Counted from the first letter of the stretch, positions 29,701 through 39,921 are shown. The stretch is 40,194 bases of DNA from Prasinococcaceae sp. CCMP 1430 (GCA_013416795.1 RQSC01001332.1:20497-60690), one strand, 5' to 3'. Program-made: numbers and translations. Notes: generated by a model not told the origin, from the letters alone.

Positions 29701-31209
29701 GACGGGGCGGCCGACGGGGGCACGGGGGGAAGCACGCAGGAGACGTGGCTCGCTGGCCTGGGCACGCTGGGCTCGGGGCTCGTCAAGCGCGGCACCAGCC
29801 AGGTGGCGATGCTGCTCAGGGGCGTCAAATACAAGAGCAATCTCCTCGAGGCCTTCCTGAAGGAGTACGACTTCAAGGCGACCATACCCGACGACGAGCT
29901 CGGCTTTCCGCAGCACCTGCTCGCGACGATCGACGGCGAGAGCGTCGAGCACTCGAGCTACCACAGGATGATCGACACCAGCGTGTGCGGCGGTCCCAAG
30001 GTGGCGACCGTCGCGACGCACACGCGCTACTCCCCCGCGCGCCCCTTCGTCTTTCGCAACTACAACCTGCCGCCGGGCACCGCCGAGGCGCTGGACTCGC
30101 CGGCCGACCCGCGCGGCGGCGGCGCGAACGGCACGGCCGGCGGGCGCGCCGACCAGCGCGCGTCGCGCGCGCGCGCGCGCGCCTTGCTCGGCAGCGCGAA
30201 CTTCTCGACGTGGGAGGCCGTGCGCGCGAGCAGCGCCGGGCCCTACTACTTCTCCGAGTTCACCGTCGGCGCCGACCGGTGGCACGACGGCGCGTGCATC
30301 GCCAACAACCCCGCGCTGCTCGCGTGCCGCGAGGCGCAGTGCCTGTGGCCCGGCGTGCCCGTCGGCGTGCTGGTGTCGGTGGGCACGGGGCGCGAGCCCA
30401 CCAAGCCGCGCGAGCGCGCGGGCAACTGGATCGTCGACGGCGGGACGACGCTCGTCGAGATCGCCGCGGGCACGCACGAGCAGGACGACGTGCTGCGGGC
30501 GCTCCTGCACGGCGTCAACGGCGTTGGTGAGGAGCGGGGTGGGCGCGCGGGATCGGGGGCGGGAAGCGCGCCGGCCTACTTCCGCTTCCAGCCGACGGCC
30601 GACGTGTACGGCTGCGAGATCGACGACACCGACGACGCCAAGCTCGCGCGCGTCGCCCGCGCGGCCGAGGAGTACGTGGCGGCGCACGCGGACGCCGTGA
30701 AGGAGCTCGTGCGGTTGCTTAGCGACGACGGCGGAAATGTCGGTGAGGTGGGTGGCGGGAGGGCGGGAGAGGGTGATGGTGGTGATTTGGATGATGGTGG
30801 GGAAGGCGAGGGCGGTGGTGACGTCCTTGATGCTCGCAGTGGCGAGGGTGATGACGAGGTGGATGCCCATGTCAGCGACGGTGCTATCAATGAAGTCGGG
30901 AGCGGTGAAGAGGCCATAACGCGCGGGGTGCAGGGCGCGGACGTAGCCGCAGCGCATCGCCCTCACAGCGGAAAGACTGCGGACCGCACGGCAGCTGTGC
31001 ACGACGCACGCGTGCGCTCTGCCGAATCTCTTGGCGGCGTAGTAGGAGGCTGGGCAAACGAGCGCGTAGAATGTGGTGCGCCTGAAGGGAGCGCCGCTAA
31101 CGCTGGTGGCGACATGGACGCCCGCATGAACAAGCTCGAGCGCAAGCTCGACATGGTGCTCAACGCGCTCGTGGGCCGGCCCGACAGCGGCGGTGCGGGT
31201 CAGGGGTGA
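26726..31209 (+). CDS. ARM-repeat/patatin-like phospholipase, broken by gap and frame shift
   Basis: One gene is inferred from ATG 26726 to stop 31209. The N-terminus (AWRSWLPYGG, LRVELDYEVG) recalls the start of large plant ARM/LRR/patatin phospholipases. A 652-N gap (27043-27694) follows. After it come ARM-like helices (AVQQLLAAALSGSAHAIEEGCGALGALA; VRRHALLCLGNAAL). Between about 28420 and 28470 the reading frame moves by one base inside GC repeats. The second part has an acidic/Ser-Pro linker and then the patatin domain: LSLDGGGMKGL (oxyanion DGGG), GTSIGG with nucleophile Ser at 29566-29568, and catalytic Asp in WHDGA at 30286-30288. The Ser-Asp dyad is intact, so a calcium-independent phospholipase A2-type acyl hydrolase is expected. 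The acidic Gly-rich tail ends in a short coiled coil (MNKLERKLDMVLNALV). Confidence 0.8.
27043..27694. other. Assembly gap (652 N)
   Basis: Undetermined bases inside the ARM region of the phospholipase gene. The flanks read in the same frame as represented, but the real length is unknown, so that agreement means little. Confidence 0.97.
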
Positions 31210-31360
31210 GGACCGTCGGGTGGTGGCATTTGGTAGCACGGTTGCTGGCGGCGCTGGTGTTGGTGGCGTGGACGGTAGCGCTGCTGGCGGCGGTGCGCGT
31301 AGCGATGAAATGGTGTAATGCAGTGGTGATTGTGGCTCGGACGTTGAGCAGAGGCTTACA
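30961..31360 (+). repeat. Duplicated module, copy 1
   Basis: Includes the phospholipase tail and the stop of the antisense LRR exon. Shared landmarks with copy 2: CTGTGCACGACGCACGC, ATGAACAAGCTCGA, GACGGTAGCGCTGCTGGCGG and GGCTTACAACAAAAGCT, in the same order. Similarity continues into the antisense LRR sequence. Confidence 0.88.
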
Positions 31361-32079
31361 ACAAAAGCTCCTTGATGGAGCCGAGGGCCTCGCGGAGGGC
31401 TGTTTTGCCCTCGGCGCTGATGCCGTTGCTCCGGAGGTTGAGCGACTTCAGCGCCGTGTTGGAGCCAAGGCCCTCGCCGATCGCCGCGGCGCCCTCGGCG
31501 CCGATGTTATTCTCGCTGAGGTTGAGCGACTGCAGCGTCGTGTTGGAGCCGAGGCCGTTGCCGATCGCCGCGGCGCCCTCGGCGCCGATGTTATTCTCGC
31601 TGAGGTTGAGCGACTGCAGCGTCGTGTTGGAGCCGAGGCCGTTGCCGATCGCCGCGGCGCCCTTGTTGCAGATAGCGTTGCCGCCGAGATCGAGTGACTG
31701 CAGCGTCACGTTGGAGCGTAGAGCCTCGCCGATCTTCGTGGCACCCTCAGCGCCGATGGAATTGCCACCGAGGTAGAGTGACTGCAGCGTCGTGTTTGAG
31801 CGCAGGGCGTCGCCGATCTTCTCGGCACCAGCAGCGCCGATGGAGTTGACGTAGAGGTGTAACGACTTTAGCGCTTTGTCGGACTTCAGGCCGTTGGCAA
31901 TCGCCTTGGCCCCCTTGTTGCCAATGTAGTTGCTCCCGAGGTTTAGGGACTGGAGTGTCGTGTTGGAGCCGAGGTCCTTGCCGATCGCCACGGCGCCCGC
32001 GGCCCTGATGTGGTTAGTGCTGAGGTTGAGTGACTGCAATGAAGGCTCGAAGGCGCCTTGGAGCAGCTGAATCTGAATG
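31356..32079 (-). CDS. Leucine-rich-repeat (ribonuclease-inhibitor type) last exon
   Basis: The minus strand reads about eight 28-residue repeats of the form LQSLNLSENNIGAEGAAAIG..LGSNTT, the RI/NLR-type LRR, ending EALGSIKELLL and stop TAA at 31358-31356. No ATG exists in the frame; the only start-like codon is TTG at 32039. Just upstream, a pyrimidine-rich CTTTCTGCCTGCCTGCTAG at 32080 makes a good acceptor, so this is best read as a 3' exon starting at 32079, with the 5' exon not found. Alternatively it is a headless copy. Such LRRs bind partner proteins; nothing attached reveals a specific role. Two central repeats are identical at the DNA level, indicating recent repeat gain. It is convergent with and partly duplicated alongside the phospholipase tail. 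Confidence 0.7.
31476..31643 (-). repeat. 84-bp perfect tandem duplication of one LRR unit
   Basis: 31476-31559 and 31560-31643 are identical by inspection, and 31644-31662 begins a third partial copy. The period equals one 28-residue LRR, so the frame is kept. Confidence 0.92.
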
Positions 32080-32105
32080 CTAGCAGGCAGGCAGAAAGGT
32101 CGTCG

Positions 32106-32378
32106 ATGGAGGGGTCAGGAATCGATGCGAAGGAGGTCGAGGCCTTGAAAGAGGCGGTGATCGCTGCCATCGGCGAGGCGACGAGGGAGCTCTCCGATAA
32201 GGCGACCAGGAGGAGCATGCGGGTTAAGAATCAGCGTGTCACAAGCAAGGGCAACAGCACCGCCGTTGGCAATAACTTTGGCAACCTGGAGGTGAACCAC
32301 GGCAAAGTCAAGAAGAAGAAGAAAGAAAAGAAGGAGAACAAGAAGAAGGGCGCACGCAATGAGGGGTGGAGAGGTTGA
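32106..32378 (+). CDS. Small lysine-rich orphan ORF
   Basis: Ninety residues from ATG 32106. A helix (AKEVEALKEAVIAAIGEATRELSDKATR) is followed by NSTAVGNNFGNLEVNHG, then a poly-lysine tail (KVKKKKKEKKENKKKG). The composition, less GC-biased than its surroundings, and the organised first half suggest a genuine reading frame or the last exon of a gene. No family is recognised. It lies between the two duplicated modules, 26 bp from the LRR exon acceptor on the opposite strand. Confidence 0.4.
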   Translation: MEGSGIDAKEVEALKEAVIAAIGEATRELSDKATRRSMRVKNQRVTSKGNSTAVGNNFGNLEVNHGKVKKKKKEKKENKKKGARNEGWRG

Positions 32379-32525
32379 CTGAACTTCGTAGAAAGAGATC
32401 TAAACAGAGCGAAGAATATCACTAGAAGGGCACAGAATAAATGAACATCATCGCTCGAGGCTTGCCCGCGCGCGCTCGCGCAGGTCGCCGAATGAAGAAT
32501 GCCGCGCGCGCGCGCCCAACCACCA

Positions 32526-33160
32526 CCCCACAGCGGAGGGCCTGCGGAGAGCACGGCTGCTGTGCACGACGCACGCCTGCGCTCTGCCGATTCTCTTGAC
32601 GGCGTAGCAGGCAGGAGGCTGGCAAAACGAGCGCGTAGAACTCGTCGTGCCTGAAAGGAGCGCCGGTACCGCTGGCGGAGACATGCAAGCCCGCATGAAC
32701 AAGCTCGAACGCAAGCTCGACATGGTGCTCGCCGCCCTCGTTAGCCGGCCGGGTAGCGGCGGTGCGGGCCAGGAAGGTAACAGTCAAGCGGGGGCGTCTA
32801 GTGGCGCTGTCGCTGACGGCGCTGGCTTCGGTGCCGTGGACGGTAGCGCTGCTGGCGGCGGTGCGCGTAGCGAGGAGGCTGTGTACGGCAGCGCTGACTG
32901 TGGCTTAGGCGTTCAGTTGAGGCTTACAACAAAAGCTTCGCGTTGGTACCGAGGCCCTTAGGTTGAGCGACTGCAGCGCCGTGTTAGAGCCGAGCCCCTT
33001 GCAGATTGTCGCGATACCCTTGATGCTTATGCGGTTTTTGCTCATGTTGAGCGACTGCATTGTCGAGTTGATGCCGAGAACCGTGCCGGTTGTTGCGGCG
33101 CCAACGGCGCCGATCTTTTTTCGCTTAGGTCGAGCGACTGCAGTGTCGTGTTGGATCCGC
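32526..33160 (+). repeat. Duplicated module, copy 2 (diverged)
   Basis: Same landmarks and order as copy 1. Its plus strand again encodes GGDMQARMNKLERKLDMVL, but the frame continues into a different tail and stops at 32961. The LRR part is degenerate. Confidence 0.88.
32940..33160 (-). pseudogene. Decayed LRR copy
   Basis: The minus strand still shows LRR units (NTTLQSLDLSEK, INSTMQSLNMSKNRISIKG, SNTALQSLNL), but the frame breaks at an A-run (GAAAAAAGATC, one base short of the pattern needed for EKKIGA). A deletion removes most of the last repeat before the conserved TTTTGTTGTAA end. It is homologous to the LRR exon at 31356-32079. Confidence 0.75.
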
Positions 33161-33346
33161 GCGAAAGCTACGGACGGTCTCGCGTCCGTGGATGGGTTTC
33201 CCCCCCCCCCCGTCGAGCAAAAGGTGAGACTATCTCTCTCTCTCTGTCTCTCGTGCTCTCAGGCAGCACGCGCGCGCGCGCGCGCTCACGCCCCGACGCC
33301 GCGCTGTACGGCAGCCAAGCCGGAGGAGCCTTCTCAATCGGTACTT

Positions 33347-36050
33347 TTACGACGTGGTAAAAAAGCCCGCCATGCACAGCACGCCGTCCATGAGCTCACC
33401 CACGCGCCCCCACGCGCTCGCCGTCGCTCCGTGCAGCTCGCCGCACGCCTCGCGCAGGTCGGCGCGGCTCCCCAACACCTCGGCGTGCGTGGCCAGTAGG
33501 CGCGCGAGCAGCGCCTGCACAAGCTCGAAGTTGCCGCCGCGCTCCGTCTCGCGGCGCAGCATCGCCAGCACGGTGCCGAGCGCCTCGCGCGTGGCGACGT
33601 CGTCGCCCACCACCTCCAGCTCGGCGATGGCCGCGTCGAGCTCCCCCGGCGAGAGCGCCCGCAGCTCCTCCAGCGCCTCGCCGCCGTCCGCCTCGTGTGC
33701 GCGCGCGAGCGCCGCCAGCCGCAGCGCGCCCGCGCCCTCGACGCCCGGCGCGACCCTCCGCACGCGCTTGTTGGCCGGCGCCGGGTCAGTATCGTCCTCG
33801 TCCTCCATATCGCCGTCGCCGTTCTGGTCCGCCCCCCCCACACCAAAGAAGCTCACCGCCGCGTCCACCGCTCCCGCCGCGTTGCCGCTGGTGGCCTTTT
33901 CCAGGTCGCCAAGCCCCGGCAGGAAAAAGGGCGCGCTCTCCGGCTTGGACACGGCCTCGGCGGGCTTGGAGCGCGCGCGGATCTCGTCGAGGCGCACGAG
34001 CCCCTGCCACTTCGCCTTGGCGAGCATGCCGAGCGTGACGGCGCCGCCCTCCAGCGGCTCGGGCCCGGCGCCTTCGTTGGCGTTCGCCCCCCCGAGCTCG
34101 GCCTCGGCGGCGTCGAGGATGGCGCGGCCGTCCAGGGCGTCCTCGTCGTCGGCGCCGTCCACCTCCACGCCGTCGCTGTCACTCCCAGGGTCGCCGGCCA
34201 GCCCGAGCGCCTCGTCGTCGGAGTCGAGCGCCACGCCGTCCGTGCGCGCCCACCCGGACTCGCCCGCGGCGTCGTCGCCCCCCTCCTCGCCGTCGTCCTC
34301 GCCCGCGCCCACCTCGGGCATGGCCACGCGCCGCCGCATCCTCGCGCTCGCCCCCTCGCCGCCGCCGTACACCTCCGAGTTCGCCCACAGGTAGACGGCG
34401 CGCTGCTCCGAGTGGGCGGTGGCCATCGCCGCGCCGTTGGGCGAGAGCGCCACGGCGACGGCGGGGCTCGCCAGCCGCATGACGTCCCTGCACGACGAGG
34501 CCTGCACGTCCCACACGCGCACGGTGGCGTCCATGGCGGCGCTCACCACCAGCCGCGCGTCGGCGGAGAAGGCCAGCGCCGTGGGCCTGTCAACGTGGCC
34601 GCCGAAGCGCCGCACCACGCGCGGCGCGTGCGGGGCGGCGTCCACCACGCGCACGTCCAGGTCGGCGCACGCCACCGCCAGCAGCCGCGCCGACGCGTGC
34701 CACGCCGTGCACACGGGCGCCGCGGGCAGCGGCAGCAGCGCGCGCAGCCGTCGCGATCGGAAGGCCCACACCTTCACCTCCCCCCCCACGCCGGCGCCGC
34801 CGGCCTCGCCCGCGCACACCGCCACCGACGCCGCCACGCGGTTGGCGGCGCACGCGTGCACGCCGACCACCGCGCCGGCGTGCGCCGCGTTGTCCGTCCC
34901 CAGCCGCGCGTCGGCGTACGAGCCGCGGTGCGCGCCGCTCTGCACGTTGAAGCGCTCCACGCGCCCGCCCTCGGTGCCCAGCAGCGCGTAGTTGCCGCAC
35001 GCGCTCATGCACACGCAGCTCACGGGCCGCAGCCTGAGTTTTTGGAGAAAGAAGGTGCGTGTGTGTCAGTGCAGCAGTCTTCGTCAGCATCACAGACGCA
35101 CACCGACATGTTCCTCAGCGCGACATTCGCGCGCACTCGCGCGCATTCGCGCACCTCTTGCCCGGGGGCGTGAGCACGTGCTCGCCCACCGCCAGCTTGT
35201 CCAGCCGCCAGGTGTACGCCGACGTGGCCCCCTTGTGCGCGGTGACGCAGCTCGCCCAGTCGCGCTCGCGCGCGGCGCACGCGGCGAGCGCGCGCACGGG
35301 CGGCAGGCGCAGCTCGGCCTCGGAGACGCCCAGCTTGCGCGCGCGCGCCGTGACGCCGCCCTGCGACACCTCGCGCGACTGGTGGTCCTGGAAGGTGGAG
35401 AGCGCGCGCAGCGTGCGGTCGTCGCCAGCCGAGAGCAGCCAGCGCCCCTCGATGCCGTGGTACGCCAGGTGGCGCGGCGGCGCGGCGTGGCCGCAGCGCG
35501 AGCGCAGCAGGCGCGCCGCGGCGCCGTGCGCGGCGTCGGCCTGCGTGCTCCCGAAGGCCCACTCGCGCAGCGCGTTGTCGCTCCCCGCCGACAGCAGCAT
35601 GCACTCGGCGGCGGCGCCCGACGCGGCGCGCAGCGCGTGCAGCGCCGTCACGGCGCCGTCGTGCGCCTCCTTGATGACTCNGTCGTGCAGCGCCACGCGC
35701 CCGTCGGCGAGCCCCGCGGCCACCACGTCGAGCGCGGGCGCCGCCACGAGCGCGCGCACGCCCGCGCCGCCGAAGGCGTCGAAGGTGTACAGCTTTCGCC
35801 GCGTGGCGACGTTCCACAGCTGCATGGCGCCGTCGGCGCCGCCCACCAGCACCTTGTTCAGGTACGTGGGCGGGTGGCACAGCGCCGTCGGGACCATGCC
35901 GCCCAGGTCGATGACGAACTCCGGCTCGATTTCGGTCGGGGGCGACTTGCGCGGTGCGCCGGCGCCGTCGCCCGGCGCGGGCGCGCGCGGCACCGCCCAC
36001 GCGAGCAGGCTTCCGTCCCTCGCCGCGCCGAGCAGCATGTCCGCATCCAC
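33347..36050 (-). CDS. UTP21: UTP21/WDR36 small-subunit processome protein, damaged by gaps
   Basis: Exons 36050-35155 and 35033-33347 join in phase over a 121-bp intron (GTGCGC donor). WD-repeat landmarks follow UTP21 order: TYLNKVLVGGADGAMQLWN, ALDVVAAGLADGRVALHD, EAHDGAVTALH, ILSAGDD-like LLSAGDDRTLRALSTFQDHQSREVSQ, ERDWASCVTAH, AYTWRLDKLAVGEHVL, VCMSACGNYALLGTEGG-VERFNVQSG. A C-terminal helical UTP21 domain follows (GELDAAIAEL..., ELMDGVLCMAGFF). The protein is a component of the nucleolar U3 snoRNP complex in 18S rRNA maturation. Two defects appear: at the N (35681) about one WD repeat expected between ALHD and EAHDG is missing, and the N-terminal roughly 200 residues are absent upstream of 36050, next to the N at 36192. 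These are probably assembly losses. Confidence 0.88.
35681..35681. other. Single-N assembly gap inside UTP21
   Basis: The N falls between two segments that in UTP21 homologues are separated by roughly 50 residues, so real sequence is missing here. Confidence 0.7.
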
Positions 36051-36191
36051 TCCTCGACCTTCATCGAGGCGATGCCAGCGCCGGCTGCGAGGGCGCCTGC
36101 GGTGAGCAGCGCGCCCGAGGGGCTCCCAAGTGGCGCGCTGAGCACATCCGCCGCCCCGCCGCCGCCCGCTGCGCGCGCCGCCGCGCCACCC

Positions 36192-36192
36192 N
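36192..36192. other. Single-N assembly gap near the UTP21 5' end
   Basis: The N lies upstream of the first readable UTP21 repeat. The remaining N-terminal exons are not found on the far side. GC content drops abruptly after the N, consistent with a join. Confidence 0.55.
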
Positions 36193-37112
36193 ATACGTAC
36201 ATTTGAAGGCACACGCACACACATGCATTTCAAACTCATCGACATCTGCATTCACACTGGCCAAGATAGAAACATTTAATTTGGATTGACCAAGATCTGG
36301 TGAAGGTCATAATGAATGTCCTTTGTGTTTGTAATGGAGTTTGATATGGGGTTTGTACGCGCATTAGCATTAGGGCACGCCGCGCGAGGCGGGCCTGGGG
36401 CCCCGCCAGGCGCGGGCTCGGCAGGGGAGGAGGGTGTGGGTGTGTATGCCGGCGTACGGCACACTGCGCGCGGCGAGCAGGCGAGCGGGCAGGCGGGCGG
36501 CGTCGCGCCGCTCGCCGGCCGCGTCCTTCGCCTTCCCTTGCCTCGCTGGCCGCTCGTTCCTGCGACCGCGGGCGCGGGCGAGAGGTGCGCGCGCGAGAGA
36601 GGGGAGCGGCGGCTGCGGCGGCTGCGCTCGCGCCGGGGGTCTGCGTGCGCTGCCGCCGTGCGTGCGCCCTCCTCTGCCTCGCGGCTGCCGCCGCCGCAGC
36701 GACGCGCGGGGGGCTCGCGTGCGCGCTGAGCTTGGCGCCCTCGCGCCGTGGCGCCCACGCGCCGTCTTTCCTTTTCATTTTGCGACCTCTCCGAGACGTG
36801 ATGTTGCGTTGCTGCAAGCAATGCTGGCACCAGACTCGAGTCGCGGGCACCAACAACAACAACACGCCCGCGGCGGTGACGATCAACTTTGGCTGACTGA
36901 TCCCGGACGTCGACGAACTCGACGCGCCCCGCGCGCGGGCCGCCGCGCGCGACGCGTGAAATGAGCGCGCGTGGCCGCACCGCCGCGCGTGCGATGCAGC
37001 CACTCCCCGGCGAGCCCGGCGCTGACTCGCCGCGCTCACCACGCGCACGCGCGCGCGCACGCACACGCGCGCTTCTTCCCCGTCGCACATCACGTTGCCA
37101 GCCAGCGCAGCC
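36193..37112. other. Gene-poor interval
   Basis: AT-richer sequence (36193-36370), then strongly CG-rich sequence without a convincing reading frame. An ACCAACAACAACAAC patch lies at 36850-36864. No UTP21-like coding sequence was found. Confidence 0.45.
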
Positions 37113-37349
37113 ATGGGCTGCGCGCGCGACGAGCTCGAGGGCACCTCCACGGTGTCCGAGCTCCGCAAGCACGTCGACGACTTCCGCAAGGCGTCGATGG
37201 AAGAGCACACCAAGTGACTCAAGGACACGCTGGGCTCGCTCTTCGGCGCGCTCGGCGGCGGCTCGGCCGCGACGTCCGACAAATCGGCGACCGCTGCCGC
37301 TGGCACCGTGGCCCTGGACCTGCGCGCCAACGCACCGCCCGGGGCGTAG
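37113..37349 (+). CDS. Tiny ORF split by an in-frame TGA
   Basis: ATG 37113 opens 34 codons (MGCARDELEGTSTV then SELRKHVDDFRKASMEEHTK), a TGA at 37215-37217, then 43 more open codons (LKDTLGSLFGALGGG... ending LRANAPPGA) to TAG 37347-37349. Both halves look coding: an amphipathic helix before the TGA and a natural continuation after it. MGC at the N-terminus would suit N-terminal acylation. Possible readings are a short 34-residue protein, stop readthrough (TGA followed by C), a sequencing error, or a pseudogene. No family is recognised. Confidence 0.4.
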
Positions 37350-38877
37350 GAAGCGCGGGCGCCGACGGCGCTCCTGCAGCACATGCGCACGTATTCGTCC
37401 GCAGGGCCACGCACGCACAAAGACGCAGGCGCACGCGCGAACGCGCCCGCATCCGCCGACCGCCAAGCAGCACGACGCATGACGGGAGCTCTTCGCACAG
37501 AGCCGGCTCGCATCGAGCCGGCGGCGGGCCCCCCGAGCGACCGCCGGCCGACTCCTATCGCCACACCGCGAGAGTCGCCGGCGGGTGTGCCCGACGCCGA
37601 GGCACGGCGGCGCCCCTTCGCTCCAAGGCATGCGTGCGCGTCGTGGGAGGAGAAATGAGCGCGTGCGCCATTCAGGGCTGTGCGCCCTCTCCGTGGGAAG
37701 GTGCGGACGCGAGCTCGCGCGCGTGCGCGTCCCCAACGCGTTGGGCATCGTGCGGGCGGGCGGGGAAGGGTGTGCTCGGGGTGCTGCAGCACACGCCGGC
37801 GCAGGATGGGACTTGTGCGTGCGTGTGCGCGTGTGTGAGGCCGCTCTCGCGCTGCTCGCGCGCGCGCGCAAGCCCGTTGTCACGCCGGTCGACCTTCTTC
37901 CCACGGTCGTCTCGGCCCTCAAACTTTGTTATTTGGGCGAGAGCGAAGGGGGGCGCTAACTAAGCTTCGGTGCGGTTGGGGCCGCGGCAGGTGCCGCGCG
38001 CCCCGGGCCGTCCGCACACGTTGCGTGCCAATGTGTCCACACTCTTGACTCCCTCTTCTTCCTTGGGAGGCGCGCCCCAGCCGTGTGCGTGCGAGCGTTT
38101 GCTTCCGCCCTTGTCGCTGGCCGTCGGCTGACCGCACCGCCTCGATCGCGCGCGCGCAGGGCGCGCAGCCACCACCGCCGGCGCGAGCTCCTCTCCGCCT
38201 CGCGCCCACCACTCGAAGTTGTAACGTTTTGTACCCTACTACTACGACGTGCGCGCGTCCCTCTGCGCGCTGTGTGTTGTTGTGTCTTCTTCTCTGGGTG
38301 TGTGTCAGCGTTTGTGTGGTCGCAGGGCACAATCGCAGCCGTACCGTTGTGCTGACTGGAGTCCCAGGTCTGCCGCTTTGGAGGGCATCATGGAGGCGCG
38401 GGCGTGCCACATCGCGCACGCGCGCGATCGAGGGGCGGTCTGGCGCGCGCGCGCGCGTGCGTGCGGGCTGGCGGGGCGCTGCGGCCGGGCAGCACGCACG
38501 CCAAGATCGCGGTCGCGCGTGGAAGTTGCTGGCGAACGCCTGTTGGTGCCACATTATGCGCGCCACGCACGCGCGGAGGAGTGTCTCGAGGGTGGGGTAG
38601 GGGGGCTCTCTTCGCCGAGCCGCGCGCTGGCGTGCTGCTCGCAGGCACGCGAGCGCTCGTGCTGCGCGCAGCGCTCGTGCGCGAGGACGGACACACGTGT
38701 GTGCACACACGCGCCCCCCAGAGCATCCCTGTCTCTCTCGCGCGCGTGCGCAAGCGAGCCCCCCCGCGCGCGCGCCGAGCTTGACGTGTGGTCTTAGAAT
38801 AGGGTCGATCCTCACTTACAGGGCCGCGATCGCGGCGACAAGGCAGGGGCGTTTCGCGCTGTGAGCAATCTCTGCGC
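37350..38877. other. Gene-poor GC-rich interval
   Basis: About 1.5 kb with no supported gene. The best lead is 37845-37959 (+), reading LALLARARKPVVTPVDLLPTV and VSALKLCYLGESEGGR to a stop, which could be a terminal exon but has no visible partner. There are several CG-alternating runs and a T/G-rich patch near 38270-38320. Confidence 0.45.
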
Positions 38878-39921
38878 TTAGAACATCTCCTCCTCCTGGT
38901 GGGTCATGATGGTGCAGTCCGACGAGGGGTACGCCACGCAGGTGAGCACGAAGCCCTCGCCCATCTGGTCGTCGTCAAGGAACGACTGGTCCGACTGGTC
39001 GATCTCGCCGGCGGTGACCTTGCCCGCGCACGACGAGCAGGCGCCCGCGCGGCACGAGTAGGGGAGGTCGATGCCCTCCTCCTCGGCCTTGTCGAGGATG
39101 TACATGTCCTCGGGGCACTCGATGGTCTGTTAAGCGTGTGCAGAAGAGGAAGGCCGGCCGTCAGCGCGCGCTCGCACAGAGGCGGAGAGGTGCGCGCAAG
39201 ACGTGGCGCTCGCGCCTGGGGACTCGACGCGAGGGGTGCCTGCGCCGGGGGGCGCCGACAGCGGCGCGCGGCGCGAGCGAGGCGCCGCGCGGCGGCGGAG
39301 CGGCGGCGGCCGCCGGCGAGGGTTTCTCCCGCGGGGTTTTGCGCGCGCGCGCGCGCGGCCCCGATCGGTTCGGAGTGCAGGGCACCTCCCCACCCAACGC
39401 GATCGCGATCGCGATCGAGGGCCTCGCGAGCACCGCGGCGCCCTCCGCGAGGACCCTGATCCCCCCCGAGACCGCGCGCGATCGCCGCCCGCGCGCGCGC
39501 CTGCGCGCGCGCCCCCGCGCCCGAGATCCCGCCGCCCAAGCGCATCACCGAGGCGGCGACGAGCTCCGCCCTAGGCATGGCCCACGACGCGAAACCCATC
39601 ACCCCACTCCCCACGCGCGGCGCGTCGCACGCCATCCCCGACATCTCCCCTCCCCCCTTACGAGCGCACACAAGCACCCCGCTCCCCCCACAGCCACCAG
39701 CGGCCGCTCGCGCGGGCGCTCCCCGCGCTCGCCGCGCTCCCCGCCGCGCTCTCCGCGCCCCTCACCTGCTCGCCGTCGGGCGTCACCAGCGTCACGGTGT
39801 ACATGGCCGTCACCGAGCGCGCGTTCACCGGCTTGAGGCCGAAGCGCGCCGAGGCGCGCGGCGCGCGGAGCGCCACGGGGCGGGCGGCGAGCGACATCGA
39901 GGAGAGCTGGGCGGCGGCCAT
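38878..39921 (-). CDS. PETF: Plastid [2Fe-2S] ferredoxin
   Basis: Two exons, 39921-39766 and 39126-38878, encode 134 residues. The intron is 639 bp, the longest I could reconstruct in the window. Residues 1 to about 39 form a plastid transit peptide ([16 protein letters not shown]..., ending near ARSVTA). The mature part [10 protein letters not shown] joins [16 protein letters not shown] across the splice. It carries the plant-type cluster ligands C77, C82 and C85 ([10 protein letters not shown]) and C115 (LTCVAYP), with the acidic C-terminus HQEEEMF. This is photosynthetic ferredoxin, which carries electrons from photosystem I to FNR, thioredoxin reductase and nitrogen and sulfur assimilation. 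It therefore feeds the same redox network as the thioredoxin at the other end of the window. The donor is GTGAGG and the acceptor TTAACAG. Confidence 0.96.

Noticed and set aside
29365-31239. 624-codon minus-strand open frame
   Set aside because: Antisense shadow of the patatin domain, whose catalytic motifs and order are unmistakable on the plus strand.
33695-35173. 492-codon plus-strand open frame
   Set aside because: Antisense of UTP21 WD repeats; Arg/His/Ala-rich composition with no domain.
37215-37217. TGA as a selenocysteine codon
   Set aside because: No selenoprotein family resemblance and no convincing SECIS-like hairpin noticed downstream; kept only as a general readthrough/recoding question.
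180-39921. Haptophyte or other secondary-plastid origin
   Set aside because: Ferredoxin and thioredoxin have simple transit peptides without an N-terminal hydrophobic signal, and the ferredoxin is of the green/plant nuclear type. Not absolute proof.
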